A stretch of 64,000 nucleotides of DNA from Alisma plantago-aquatica. Lineage: Eukaryota; Streptophyta; Magnoliopsida; Alismatales; Alismataceae. Below, in pieces: positions 44,469-57,494 of this stretch (positions within the stretch are counted from its first letter, which is position 1; each line of letters opens with the position of its first letter). Made by a program: the position numbers and the translations under genes. The notes beneath the pieces are model-generated. The model saw only the letters and a list, made by a program, of their open reading frames with translations. It had not been told where the DNA came from and searched no databases. The stretch spans positions 345,522,457 to 345,586,456 of the forward strand of contig OY856412.1 of NCBI GenBank assembly GCA_963693085.1, given 5' to 3'.

Positions 44469-46315
44469 ACCCCAACTTAAACATACTTTCCCTCAAGTAT
44501 GCTCCAACTCAATCTCTATAAAATTTTTCCACAACCAAGAAATTACAAATGCAATGCAATATGTGATTATTCTGTAATTGGGCTCAAGGATGACTAAGTA
44601 GATGCATTTCACCTCTCTCCTCTCCTATTTCACAAACCAATCATCAATTGAGCATTGAGCATGTAAACTTCAAATATAAAGCATAGAAAACACAATCAAT
44701 CCATATGGATGTCATATCACTACGAATAAACCGTCTCATTGTAGCAGAGGCCAAAAATGATTAATTTTGCTATTTTACATTCATGTATTCTATCTCATAT
44801 GTCCATCCACACTAATTAACCCATGTATCTGCAAAAAAGGGTAAAATGAGCCAGGTTTGACATTTCCTTGCTCCATGGACATGCAAAGTGAAGAAAAGGT
44901 TGCAGTAAGAATTTAGAGTGATTTTACACACTCATCTTTTCTTTATTTACATGCTCTTAAACAGGAGCATCTTTTATTTTCTTTTTGTATTTCTATATTT
45001 TTTTTCTTTACCTTTGGTGTAGATGGGGTACACGACGATGAGACTGAAGTGGGGAGAATATAGATGTGGACACCCCAAACTTTTAGAGGCGGCTGCGGCT
45101 GATATGTGCACTTTGTCATCCTTTCATGAGCCGAAGAGGTAAGAAGATGTTGGAAGAAATGTCAGGTCAAAGAGGAGTTACTAGTGCAAACATCAACATG
45201 AGAACTCCTGCATAAAAACTACTCCAACAATTTCATCAAGCAGTGACACACTACATGAATGAGAAATATTAAAACCACAGTTTTATCATGAGATTCTACA
45301 AAACTCTAAGCGTTTATGACTTGCTTCAATCACAATTCAACCAAACATTTCACAAGCATGAGAGAGGTGATGCACATGTGAAAACTCAAAAATGAGGCCA
45401 TTTAACAACAAATAATGATAAATCTCATACATTTGTCAATGGTCATCATTTTCCATTTAAAATGTGGAGATTAGGTAGAACACTCTATTTAGGAAAGAAG
45501 TTTTAAATTTGGGAAAAATTGGCCAAAATAGTTCCATGTTTCTCCAATCACATTTAAGCCTATATTATTGAACATATAACAAGCATCAAGCAAATCCTTG
45601 GTAAAACATGCAAACATTACCAAAAATCTACATGATGCGTGTTTCTTGGAAAAAAGAGATTTTTTTTGAAAATTACACAATAATTCATAGAGAGTAAATT
45701 ACATGACATGTAACCATGCAAAGAAAGTAAAATCTATCTAAAAAGCAAGAGCTAGAAAACAAAACAAAACAAGAAAACAAAACTAAATGGTAGTTGAAAT
45801 ACAAAAAGAGTGAAATGAGAAAACAAGGAATATTTCCATACCACTCCAAACTATTGAATCATATTGTCCTTAGCATGACACTAAAGTATAGGAGTTATAC
45901 TGTAGATGATCATTGTGGTGGCTCTGATGGTGTTCCTCCCTGTGGTGGAGGATGCTAGTAGTAGGAACCCTAGTAGTTCAATTGTGGAGGCATGTATTTA
46001 TCCTGATATGTTGACAATATGCTCAACCAATCTTTCTCCTTAGTGGGGGTTACTCTGGGTGTGGGTGTGATGAAACTGATACATGTTTTTGACCATATAG
46101 TGCATCTACTGATGGTGTAACCACATAGCATTCTGGGTATGCTGGAAACCCTCGTGTGCCCTCAAAATACCCTCATGGGTTCTCAGTATGCTGTTCTATG
46201 TACTCTAGATGCCCTCCAACTATGCATATATAGTGGACATGTCCTATGCATTTGTTTTGGGCTATTGTGGTTGTTGTGATGTCTCTTCCTCACATCACCT
46301 CACCCTGTGTGTCTC
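44469..46315 (-). other. non-coding 3' region of Tat/Athila-like remnant
   Basis: No convincing ORF. The accccaacttaaacatactttccctcaagtatgctcc block next to the LTR edge is typical of sequence between the last ORF and 3' LTR of such elements. Confidence 0.4.
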
Positions 46316-47716
46316 TCACTCCTCAATAGTCCTCCTCCTATCGGTATCTGCATGTGACTCTACTAAACCTTCAGGCAGATCTTTTGGATGTTGTTGCTGC
46401 CATGTGTCTCTAGGGTGCTCCTCTTTGCACCTCCTCAAGAATTCCAATAAATCTGGAGATGGACCACATCCCTCTAGGAGAGGTGTGGCATGGTAGGGGA
46501 GATCTAGTGAAACCCCTACATAAGGATGGTTGACCTGGTAGAAAATCTTCAGATCAATCACTAAAATCATAGATCAGTGAATCAAGTAGTACAGTTCAAC
46601 GAGTTGTCCGCCTTTTTCCTTGGTGTGGCCAGATACATCATGCTCCAGGGCCAAAGCAATGGAAGTCACAATCCTTCCCATAATAAAGTATTCTTGCTCT
46701 TGGATGGGATTGTCTTCATGTGATCAATGATTAGGGACCCCAAGTTTACATGCTTGCCCTGTACCATCCATCCTAAAACAAATAGGTCTTTGTTGGTGAA
46801 ACTTCCTTGATTCTCATATCGGGAGAAGATGGTGTTCACCAAGACCTTCTGGATGTATCTCAAGATGGGATTGTGAATCAGACTTGTCTTTGATTTTCCC
46901 GCCCTAAAGTTTCTTTGCCCAGTAAGTCTCTTCCACATTGTTGTATAGTTCATAGTGGTTTCTCTATCTATACTCCCTTGATCAAGTAATTATACTACTT
47001 CAATGGTGGGAGTGAAAACTCCATTAACAAAAGATCATGTGATAAGGTCAGTGTTATTTCCCACAGAGACACTAATGGCATCCTGTGAGACATTCTATAG
47101 AGTTGCAAAAACTATAGTGTAAGCTCCACATAAGTGTCATGAATTGTGGTCAACACCTCAACTAGCCCAACACGCTCCAAGATATCATAAAAAATTCAAA
47201 GATGTCCAAAGTCTCCATTGTCTCCTGGAAAGCATAGAGAGTGGAAGTCACTCGGCGTGTGAGGCACTCCAGGTGATTTGGCTTCGTCACCTTCTTTCTC
47301 TTACCCTCAGGTATTGCCTTATGGTTTTCTTCAGGTGCATCCTCTTTTTGTGCTTCTGGCATTGTTTCATCTTCATTGTCTATAAGTAACCACCGTCGTG
47401 CTACCGATTGTGGCTATGGCTACAGTGGACGTCGAAGGTTGTGCAGTTGAAACTGACATTCAAACTACTGAAATTGATGGGCGGGCTGTCGAAACCAATG
47501 GTCAGGCTAATGCCCCACCTCCACTAGGTAATCAAGAGGACTCCTCCATCATGGGATCCACCGCCTCCGCCATATGGGGTGATTATCCTAGTGAACTAGA
47601 GGTTATCGATGGTGGTGGAAGGGAAGAGCTGCCGATAGAGCTAAAGATGATGCATTCTTGGGTCGACGTCCATAATAGATCACATATTTGGTCTTAGACC
47701 TCACTGTTTTAGCCAT
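46316..47716 (-). pseudogene. decayed 'putative plant transposon protein' ORF of Tat/Athila-type element
   Basis: On the minus strand an ATG at 47716 begins MAKTVRSKTKY, which stops after about 39 codons. Further pieces follow: 47162-47362 (ECLTRRVTSTLYAFQETMET), 46666-46953 (GQRNFRAGKSKTSLIHNPILR, then SRYENQGSFTNKDLFVLGWMV) and 46316-46570. The order and the NPILRYIQKVL...VNLGSLI core fit the plant-specific domain (PF20167-like) found downstream of pol in Athila/Tat elements. Function in the family is unknown. Many stops and frameshifts. Confidence 0.55.
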
Positions 47717-48490
47717 TTGCTTCATCTTTGATTGAAATTGGTGGAGAAACATGGGATTTTAGGTTTTATCCAAAGAACTAGGCTGTTGGGGCGGATTTGA
47801 GAGAAATGGGCGAATTTGTAGATGAAAAATTGTGGAATCTGGAGATTAAGGTAGTGGAAATGATGGGGGGTTGATTGCAGATGGATTGGAGTGATTTGGT
47901 GGTGATTTGAAAATGGTCAGGTGGTTAGGAGGTGTTGCAAAATGGCTAGTTTATCGATAATGGTCATGTTGTATGCAAATAGGAGAATAGAACTAATTTG
48001 GAAATTTGCAAAATGCTGACTTAAGTGCTTGAGTCATCCTGCATCATGGTCGTGCTACATGGAACGAGCGTGGTGGCTCTCCTATTGCACTATCATGGAA
48101 CCCCACACGGCCATTCTGATTAGGTGGCTACACGATCATGCTTCCTTGCACAGCCGTGTTGGGTATGTTCTTTAGTTATCGAATTCTTTGAATTCTCTAT
48201 TGATTTTGAGTGTACAACCACGGCCATTCCTTGTCACCACAGTCGTAGTGAGTACTATGACCAAATCTTTGATCCAAAATAAATTTTAAAGTATTACTTG
48301 TCAAAATTTCATCTTATTTTTCACATTTCAACCTATTTTCACATGTGCATCTCAAAACTATGAAAAAACTATTAAAAAAAAGTGTGTATGTTTTGTCTTG
48401 GAAAAGTGTTAAAATAAAACAAAAGTATAAAAAACAGAAGGTTGGGTGAAAAATTCTGAAACCTAATTGGGTTGCCTCCCACAAGCCTAT
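47717..48490 (-). other. non-coding region upstream of transposon ORF, with palindrome motif
   Basis: Minus strand: a pyrimidine-rich leader (about 47717-47960), then the CACGGCCGTGG-type motifs (48041-48260), then ggaggcaaccc near 48470, a sequence typical of the end of pol in these elements. Confidence 0.5.
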
Positions 48491-48699
48491 GTTTCATGCC
48501 TTCAGCTGGGCTTCTTGGAGATTCACCAATCATTCATCCATTTGGCATACTCATGTACCCATTCTTGCAATAAATTCATCTCTCATTTTCACTCAATCTA
48601 TGTTCCCCATCACTTTGATCAAAAATATCACCATAAATTCTCACATTCGAACCTTCTTCTCTCAAATGACCAGTTGAACTCTTAAAGTATCCATGTCTA

Positions 48700-48915
48700 A
48701 TATCCTGATCTCGGGCTCGCTAGGTTGGGGTCTTGTACATATTGATCTTGATCTTTATCTTCATGTCCATGAATGAGACTTTCATTGCACCACTACGCAC
48801 ATGTATCTTTGCATCTGTAGTTGATAAGAATGGTCTTCCTAAGATGATAAGATTCTTCCTATCCTCTGGCTAGATATCAAGAATAATGAAATCCGCCAAG
48901 AACACTATGCCCTTT
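48700..48915 (-). pseudogene. aspartic protease fragment of Tat/Athila-type pol
   Basis: The minus strand reads ADFIILDI, a stop, then EDRKNLIILGRPFLSTTDAKI, then a VRSGAMKVSF-like tail. The ILGRPFL motif is the conserved C-terminal part of gypsy protease. RT, RNase H and integrase, expected between here and the post-pol ggaggcaaccc at 48470, are missing, so a large internal deletion has occurred. Confidence 0.6.
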
Positions 48916-48985
48916 TGTTACAACCCCAATTGAACAATGAAATCCCCCAAGAACACTATGCCCTTTTGTTACAACCCCAATTTTT
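48886..48985. repeat. tandem duplication of about 50 bp
   Basis: The block aatgaaatcc(g/c)ccaagaacac tatgcccttttgttacaaccccaat occurs twice in a row at the edge of the protease fragment. Confidence 0.8.
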
Positions 48986-48989
48986 TGGC

Positions 48990-50358
48990 TTATATGGTTT
49001 GAAATGCAATTTCTCCAATAAGATGTATGATTTTGAAATTTTATGATTTATGTGTAATGAGTGGATTTATTTGATAATATTTCCTTTACATGTATGATTT
49101 CATGGATCCTAGTGAGTTAGTGGGTCCAACATGATAAAAAGGAAAGAAAAGTTGAAGGAAATGTAATATTGCATAAAAAGGGATATGCATTAAGATAATG
49201 ATGAGAATCATGTATAATTCTCTAGAAATTTGTATAATTGATTATCCTAGATTAGATTTTGAATCCACATGGTTTATAATGGTAAAAGGAATCCAAATAA
49301 AGAGAATGAAAGAGTAAGAGAGGGAAAGTATGAATAAAATATTCCTTTTCAAGTGATAACTTGCATATGGAGAAAGGTCTCTCATATATTCTAATTTGAG
49401 TCCCAAACTTGGTACACAAGTAGTTTAAGTCATTATGGATTGTCATCTAAAATTTGGGTATGACTGGATAAGAGAGGAGAGAATTATGCAGTTGTTAGGA
49501 ATCCTTAAAGTGAAGAGTTATCTAATTTAATAATGTGATTTATCACATTTCAATTTGCAATAGGAATCTAAGACTTGACCCTTTTAGGTGTCATGCACTC
49601 TCGGGGGCCTTAGATCGTAGATCAATGATCTACAGATCATCTCCTAGCTGTAGCCAAATTGGGGAGGCTGGCCACAGTAGCCCCTTTCAACTTTCAACTA
49701 TTCTCCCTTTCCAATTCAAATGAGGACCAAGAATTGGTGTCATTGGATTCGGGGTGAGAAACCGGACCCAAACATCACTACAAAACCATGTTTTGGTAGG
49801 TATTGGGGACTTTCCCCTAAGGGACTGTAAGATTTAGGCTCCATTGAAGGCAAGCTTGATAGCCATGCCAATAAATTGGAAGATACTCACTTTGGGGGAT
49901 CATCACACACATTACGAGACTATGTTGAACCAGACTATCCTACTTTGTCATTCCAATTTCTCCCAGAAATAGTGGGGCTTCATTTCCCTTTGTGCCTCCT
50001 CTTGACCTCCAGCCAACTCATGGATAATGTCACCCCAACCACATTTCTTTGTCGCTGATGGGTCGGATGCCTCCGGGGAGCTCAGGCAAAGGTGCCTATG
50101 GGGCTAGATCGGTCGCCATGGCTCTAGAAGGAGTCAACGGAGGCATTGACTACTACGGATCATTGGTAGGCTATGGTGTCCATGTGGTCCTAGGAAGGAG
50201 AAGGGGATAGAAGGAATTACCTGTCTGCCCCAAGCACACAGGTCCCAAAGCCCAGGGGCATATGGGTAAAAGGTTTTCCATCCTCAACAGGGTTCCTTGC
50301 TTGTGTGGAGAAGGTTGCCCGCTTGGCTGAAGCCTATTTCTAATGACAGATGCAAAAC
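48990..50358. other. unassigned flank of LARD-like element
   Basis: No ORF with support. 48990-49560 is AT-rich; 49560-50340 is less so. ORFs at 49535, 49876 and 50171 are short and unmatched. Confidence 0.4.
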
Positions 50359-51179
50359 TTACAAACAAATCGTTACTAATTAAGCGGAATAAACATAAAC
50401 AACGGATTAACAAAAATCACTAAACTTTAAAAGAATTTTGCAAGGAGATCCTTGTACAGAAAACTTTTACTGAACGATCCAAAACTCATACATATCATGA
50501 TTTACATTGTATAACATTGTTTCATCTCATCTCGAGGACAACATATAACAGTTGCTCTATCAAAACACATACTGGAGCAACATAAAACCTCGAGGCATTC
50601 AAGCCAAAACCTCATATCATTCATGAAACCATAATGAACCAACACCAAGGACCTGAGAGTATAGAGACGACACATAGGACTTGTATCTACAAGATATGAC
50701 AGTCAGTACACTCAACATGAGCTGTCACTGTTGTCTCTGCTACTATTGTTCTTTCTCTGCAGAAAGGTCTTCACCTCCTCGTGCTCGTCCACCTAAAAAT
50801 TTGGATCCCACGGGGGTGAGACAATTGTAATTGTCCGAGCGAGAGATATAACTTTCTGCCGACCATATTATTATCACAGTTAAATAGTATTAAACTGAGC
50901 ATAGGATAAGCAGTTTAGAACATTCTCATATTTTAAAGAATTGCAACTGTCCATGATAGAGTAGTAATTCATCTATTCACTTTATAAGGAATATGGAGAA
51001 CTCGTATATCATTTACCCATCATACTATTTCAAGCTTATCCTGTGATGCTCATTATCATGGTATGTCATCCATGAATCATTCTCATTTCTATCTGTTGGC
51101 CTCAGCCAATCTGCTAACCAAATATTGAATTGTATCAGTCATGTGAGTATACATCATCATATCCTGTCCATGCATTGGA

Positions 51180-51995
51180 CTATGCCAATCCTATGCAACT
51201 ATTCCAGGTATTGAACTATATCAATTATGTGCAACTATTCCAGGTATTGAACTATGTCAATCATGTGACAATTATTCCAGGTGTTGAACTATGTCAATCC
51301 TGTGACAATTATTCCAGGTACTGGGTTATGACCAATCATGTGCAATTATTCCAGGTATTGGGTTATGACCAATCCGGTGCAATTATTCCAGGCATTGGGT
51401 TATGACCAATCCTGTGCAATTATTCCAGGTATTGGGTAATGATCAATCCTGTGCAATTATTCCAGGTATTGGGTTATTACCAATCCTTTGCATTCCAGGT
51501 ATTGATCTATGTCAATCCTGTGATTATTCCAGGCACTGGGTTATTACCAATCCTGTGCATTCCAGGTATTGATCTATGTCAATCCTGTGATTATTCTAGG
51601 CATTGGGTTATTACCAATCCTGTGCATTCCAGGTATTGATCTATGTCAATCCGGTGATTATTAGAGGCATTGGGTAATTACCAATCCTGTACAATTATTC
51701 CAGGTATTGGGTTATTACCAATACAGTGCATTCTAGGTATTGATCTATATCAATCATGTGATTATTCCAGGCATTGGGTTATTACCAATCATGTGTATTC
51801 CAGGTATTGAACTTTGTCAATCCTGTGATATTATTCCAGGTACTGGGTTATGACCAATCATGTGCATTGCAGGTATTGAACTTTGTCAATCCTGTGATAT
51901 TATTCCAGGTATTGGGTTATCATGACCAATCCTGTGCATTCTAGGTATTGATCTATGTCAATCCTGTGATTATTCCAGGCATTGGGTTATTACCA
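51180..51995. repeat. tandem array of 37-bp class, ATTGGGTTAT-ACCAAT palindromic core
   Basis: Roughly twenty units of the type ttccaggtattgggttatgaccaatcctgtgcaa with variants lacking a few bases. Half of each unit is an imperfect palindrome (attgggttattaccaat). Also at 58310-58885 in the other LTR. Confidence 0.9.
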
Positions 51996-52023
51996 ATTCT
52001 TACATCAATCTTTAGATCAATAT

Positions 52024-52197
52024 CTTGTCACCTCTCATTAGGAAACAACTAATCACATGACTCACAAGGCCCATTAAACATCTTGTCACCTCTCACTAGG
52101 CAACAACTATTCCCATGGCTCACAAGGCCATTAAACATCTTGTCACCTCTCACTAGGCAACAACTATTCACATGGCTCACAAGGCCATTAAACATCT
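52024..52197. repeat. three-copy 57-58-bp tandem repeat
   Basis: cttgtcacctctcactaggc starts at 52024, 52082 and 52139. Found once per LTR; the region is missing from the truncated copy. Confidence 0.85.
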
Positions 52198-52659
52198 CAA
52201 TGTAACAATTGACATAATACACTTCATGTGTTACTCATCCAAGTACATTGTATTTAAGGTGCATCAAGGTACATCAACCTTGAAATGCTGGATGTGATAT
52301 TTATCATGTCTTGATGTATCACTTCCCTCATCACTTTTAACTTTACTAAAGTTCATCAACTTATCTTGTATTAGGGTATGTCCCATCCTAATACTTTATG
52401 CACTAGCTCATAACATTAATCATGTAATGTATTGGTCATAAGTCACACAATTGAATTATTCAACCATCATTAATGATATGAACTCATCTCGGGTTAAGGC
52501 ATTATTGATATAGTATTAACCATTATCAACCACTCTAGGTGTTTCACCTATAAAGGTATTATCAACACAATTACTTGGTGTTACACTCATCACTCCTAAG
52601 AGTGTCTTGCCCTTACCTTTACAAGGTGTATAGGGTTAAATCATGTGCATATATTCACC

Positions 52660-54350
52660 ATATCGGGTTGTAGGTGTATAGACACTCACCAAATCGGGCA
52701 TGAGGTACTTTCTTTACCTCATATCGGGCACAAGATATATGTATGTGTCGCCAATGATACTTATGAGGTATCAACCCATCACCATGTCAGGCTAGAAGTA
52801 CATTCAATCACCCTATCAGGCTAGTCACCATCTAGGGTTAGCCATGATGGGTTAGGGTTACCATATTGTTTACGGTTGTGTATCGTACAACCCTGTCGTG
52901 CAACCATGTCATACAAGGTCATGTAGTCCTCATGATACTAAGTATCAATGATGTATCACATGATAATATCATGCAATACCACTTGTTACTATTCACTTAT
53001 ATCGGGTTACCCAATTTAGGGTTTCTTGTCAATTTACAAGTATACAATTGACCTTGTATCGTGTATGGAGTCTATACTTGACTCCCTATCGTGCAAGAGG
53101 TGTATACTACACCCCCATATTGTGCAAAAAAGTATTCATTCATATCCATATCGTTCCAGTGAAGAAGGTGCATCCTCATATCGAGTTAAAGTGCTTTCTT
53201 GTGTGCTTACACCCGATATCACTTTTATAAGGTCATACCATCATCTTCAAGCTCTAGACCTTTGTTCTAACTGTTATAGTTCATGGCAACATGTCCAAGA
53301 AACTACTAGAATTCATAATTGCATCAACTATTTCAGGAAATTTGGAATTAAAAGTATTTCACTAATTATAATAGTTTAGGAGAATAATAATAACACGGTT
53401 GAGTTCAAGTTATAAAACCCGCCTTAAGAACCACTTAAAATCTTCAATCTCCAAAGCTCCATGTTCCTAAGGTTGAAGATGACTTTATCAAGGGCCAAGG
53501 CTCGTTCACAACTCCTTAGGGTTATGTTTTTATTTCCTTAGATTCTTGGCCAACACCCTACCACTCTTGGGTGATATGGACTTCCTCTTGGCTGACACAA
53601 CTTTGCTTGTGGCCGATACCTCTCACTTGTGGCCAAAATCACTTCAATTGGCCGATATCAACTTGCTATGGACAATATCAACATGGTATGGCCGATACAC
53701 TTGTTATGGCCGATACCCAAGGCCTATGCACGATACCCTTGTTCCCTTGCACATTATGCCAACCTTCTTGCATGATATGGCACTCACTTGCACGATATGG
53801 CACTCAACTCTTCACCCTATTGGCCGATATCACCTTATATGGCCAATTTCACCTACTTGGTCGATATGCTTTTGCTATGGGCATTATCCAATGGCCTATG
53901 CACGATATTCTTGATCTCCTGCACGATACAAGAGCCCCATGAACGATACCACAAGGTAGGAGGGTGGTAAGGGTCGAAAAATTTCACTTAAGTGTGAAAC
54001 TAGGGGTATATATACTTGTTGCACATGAAGAAAGGTAAAAATGAGGTGTCAACATTTTGAGCTAGTAGGTGCCAAGTGTCATGCATGGGTGACACATGTC
54101 CATGCATTCATCATCATTTATCTTGTCTTGCAAAACAGTTGAGGATCATATAGAGATGCAAATTCGTCCATTGCTTATCCATTTGGATAAGTCATCTAGG
54201 TTTAATAACTATTTTAAGTCAAGCCGATACACTTTTTCTAAGGAAACTTGTTGACCGTCCCACCTCACCTCCTTGATGTTCTTTTCACGATATGGACTTT
54301 GCCAAGAGTTCACAAAACTATATGAGACACCTCCTTCGGCTCCATGTCCG
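52660..54350. repeat. dispersed CCGATAT / ATATCGG motif field
   Basis: catatcgggt, accaaatcgggc, cccgatatcac, ggccgatatc, gcacgatatgg and similar recur many times, densest at 53540-53960. A TATA-like gtatatatac at 54005-54016 (minus) lies near the middle. ORFs 53546-53970 are made of this motif. Confidence 0.65.
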
Positions 54351-54926
54351 ATAGGCACTCATATATAAGCTTTTCAACTTGATACAACTCAAGTTAAGCT
54401 TCCAAATTCAACCCTTTTTCTTGGTCATTTCATGACCAAGAGTATCATCATTCATAATTGATTGAAACATGGTGTCTCATTCATTCTCTCTCCTCTAAAT
54501 GATACATAGAGGAAGTAGGGTCATTCTATAGGTGGTATTTTGCTTATCAACCCCACATTTTGGGTAAATTACAATTTGTACCAAAATTGGTGCACAAGGT
54601 ACCAACATTGTTCAAACAAGTTCAAACTTGGAATTTAGGCTTTCCACAAGCTACCACCTTGCCTCATTCTCTCTATAATGATGCTAACACACATGAGGCA
54701 TGTTCAACATGTGACATTTTGCATTATATCCCCTCAATTTGGGTCAATTGCACTCTGGTCCAAAATAAAGGAAAATTGCTCAAACAACATTCCATCGGTA
54801 CCAAAATTGAAACATAAGTGTGTCACATGATAACAAAGCACCTTAGAGGATTATATTAAAGTTATAATCAACTTTATTAGCCAAAAAAAATAGGGTTACC
54901 TTGTAACCCAGGTCAGGGTCGTTACA

Positions 54927-57478
54927 AGTTATAAACCCCTAACAAGGATTTCGTCCCCGAAATCCCAGGTAAAGGAAGACAAATATTATTCATTCATCAT
55001 ACCATCAAGTCTCCACATAACATCTTAACGTCATGGAGATGACATAGAACTTTGATCAACAAAAAGATCTTCCACCCATGGTTATCATTGAATCTGTCAC
55101 ACATGGCACATATTCCACTGTCTTTTTTTTTACTGTAGAGTCAACTCTATGTCAGGTAACATTCTTCTTAGTCGGAGAATCATTATGCATACCTTATTTA
55201 ACTCAGGTTACCTCATAGATTTGTCACCTTTTCCACTTACATCTTTGTTGATGTTATGTTTATGCAGGGCATAAACACCTAACATATGGTATCCATACTA
55301 CAATATGTAACTAGACTAATTTCAGAGTTGGCCATTCCAGGTAACCAACATAAATCATATGATTAGGAGTTATGTTTTTACTTTCCCATACCACTTGATA
55401 CTTCTTAGATACCATAATTTCTTACCTTAGTATCTGTCACATGTGTCAAAAACACATCACATAATCATCATTTGTATCTCTCTATTACTATTACAAAAGG
55501 CACACATATACAAGGATCTTTCTTTCATCTTGGGACATTACTTGTTACACGTATCTTTATCTTTGAAGCAAAGTCCAAGATGAACTGATACTTTTCTAAG
55601 TATCCATCAATTGAACATTTTTATCTTATGCACATCAAGTTTCATAAGACCCACATGATTTCCATGTCCCTAAAAAGAAAGAACACAAATGAACATATTC
55701 CTTTTATCACCCCATCATCATCCAGGGTTGTTTATCAAAGAGAAGAGATTATCATCTCCTCTGATTATTGCATGATCTTTCAACTATTCATGAGTCATTT
55801 ACTCGTGTCTCATCCTAGGTTCCTTGCCATCAACATAGAAATTATAAGGATGATTACATATCATTATTCCTTTCTTTGATATTGTCTAACATGTTTATGA
55901 ACATTTTGTGATTTCATCACATTTCCTATTTTCACATTATGAGAAAAGATATTTACTATTCACACAAGCTTTATCTGACAGGGATCATCTCCCTTGTTCT
56001 CATTCTCTTATCATGAGCATTATGCTTTTCATTTCCTCATACATATAGATTGATCTAAGATCATCTCATATTCCACTTTATTGCACTTAAGATGTGATAT
56101 ACATGTCCATACCATATTTCTAGTTTAGTTATACTCACTAGATTGTCTCAGAATGACTACTTGATCAGAGTAATAAGAAAGATAACAATCTAAGAGTTCC
56201 ATACTTGCCCTTTCTCCAATAATTATATACCTGGCCAGGGTATACAAGTACTGAGATTAGGTAGTACACACTTTGTTTACTATCATGTTCCGTACTTTTC
56301 ATGTCTTTGTAAACACATGATTTAACATTCCTAGATTTTCTCCAGGCACCACATATATACCTCGTCCTCTTTCACACATATAAGAGCAATTATAAAGCAT
56401 TTAAAAGAATACTGAATAGAATATAAATTCTAGTTCTCATATTTCTTCCCTATGTCCCCATAGGACAATCAATAGGGAAATTCGTAACAGCAATCCTTTT
56501 TATGATTATCATATAATCATCAAGATAAGGCATATGAAAATGAAAAGCTCTATATTACTGTTATCCCTCGCGGTCATCTACCGCTTTAGGTTGACTCAAC
56601 ACATAGAGTCTAGCTATTTCATGTTGTTGCTTTTGCCTTTTTATATCACTAGGCTGTAACTTTCATATGCCCTATCGAGCCTTCCTCAGCTGTTGAGTCA
56701 TTTCCTCCCTTCTTTTCAAAGAAAATAGTTTAGTATGCTCAACATGTCCATAACTATAGCATGTCTTGTCCTCGTACCATGGTCTTATCGGTCTTATTAC
56801 CGATGTAGAGACTAAACCATGGGTTCTTACAGGTGGAAAGTTAGGATCCTTGCCTTTACTTAGTGGCTACTGCCCTGGTACACTAGGCATTTATTGCGCT
56901 AGTGGCACCAAAAACTTTGTCTTTTTAAAACAACTAGGCACATGTCTCTAGAATTGTAGAGACCTTTCCTTATTTCTCAACTTATTGCCCCATCTTGGGC
57001 ATTACCATCACAGATATACTATCTGTCTATACTTATGGCAAAGTCTATTTCCTTGCCATATGCTAATCTTTTCCACATTTTCCACTATTTCAACATGACT
57101 ATGTCATTCAGGACCCCTTTCAAAAGCCCAAATTTCCATATTGAGGACTAGTAATCTAGGTTGTAATGCTAGTATCCAGTCTACTATATGTATCATTGTT
57201 GTCCTAGACTGCCCAATAAGAGCATAAACATAGGATTCTCTATCCTGATCGGGTCATGATGGGAATTCTCAGGCATTCAATCTTCTCTTTCCTGATCCCT
57301 TGCAACCTTTCCCAGTGCAACAACATTTCCCTCAACAATGTGTTTCTCGTGTTCCCAGTCATTTATAAACTTCTCCCTTTCTTCTGCACAAGCAGAAGTC
57401 ACTCTAGGGTATAATGGAGGACACTAACACAGACTCAACACCTCAGTCCTATGTCTCTGTAGACTCTGCGAACCATAA
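54927..57478 (-). pseudogene. interior of LARD-like element with decayed gag trace
   Basis: 2.55 kb with no ORF above about 90 codons. On the minus strand near 56775-56570 a mutated frame gives CYSYGHVEHTKLF (a zinc knuckle missing two of its Cys/His ligands) followed by SLKRREEMTQQL and HEIARLYVLSQPKAV, which resembles the end of gypsy gag. No protease, RT, RNase H or integrase motif was found. The interior is too short for pol. Confidence 0.5.
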
Positions 57479-57490
57479 GCTCTGATACCA
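57479..57490 (-). other. primer-binding site of LARD-like element
   Basis: gctctgatacca on the plus strand, four bases from the LTR edge at 57495; complementary to initiator methionine tRNA. Confidence 0.85.
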
Positions 57491-57494
57491 TAAC

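Larger units (their letters stand above)
50359..54926 (-). repeat. 4.57-kb 3' LTR of LARD-like element
   Basis: On the minus strand it starts TGTAACGACCCTGACC at 54926, just after ttcggggacgaaatcc-type sequence, the usual 3' end of gypsy interiors. It ends near 50359, where the TG edge of the partner (57495) reads tt, a point change. It contains a 37-bp tandem array (51180-51995), a three-copy 57-bp repeat (52024-52197) and scattered CCGATAT motifs (52660-54350). ORFs inside are repeat-derived. Confidence 0.75.

Noticed and set aside
51130..51639. ORFs with VMTNHVQLFQVLGY-type repeats (also 58265-58774)
   Set aside because: They come from the 37-bp tandem array in the long LTR.
53546..53970. 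Three overlapping ORFs of 60-123 codons
   Set aside because: Composed of the repeated CCGATAT motif field; different frames give equally long products.
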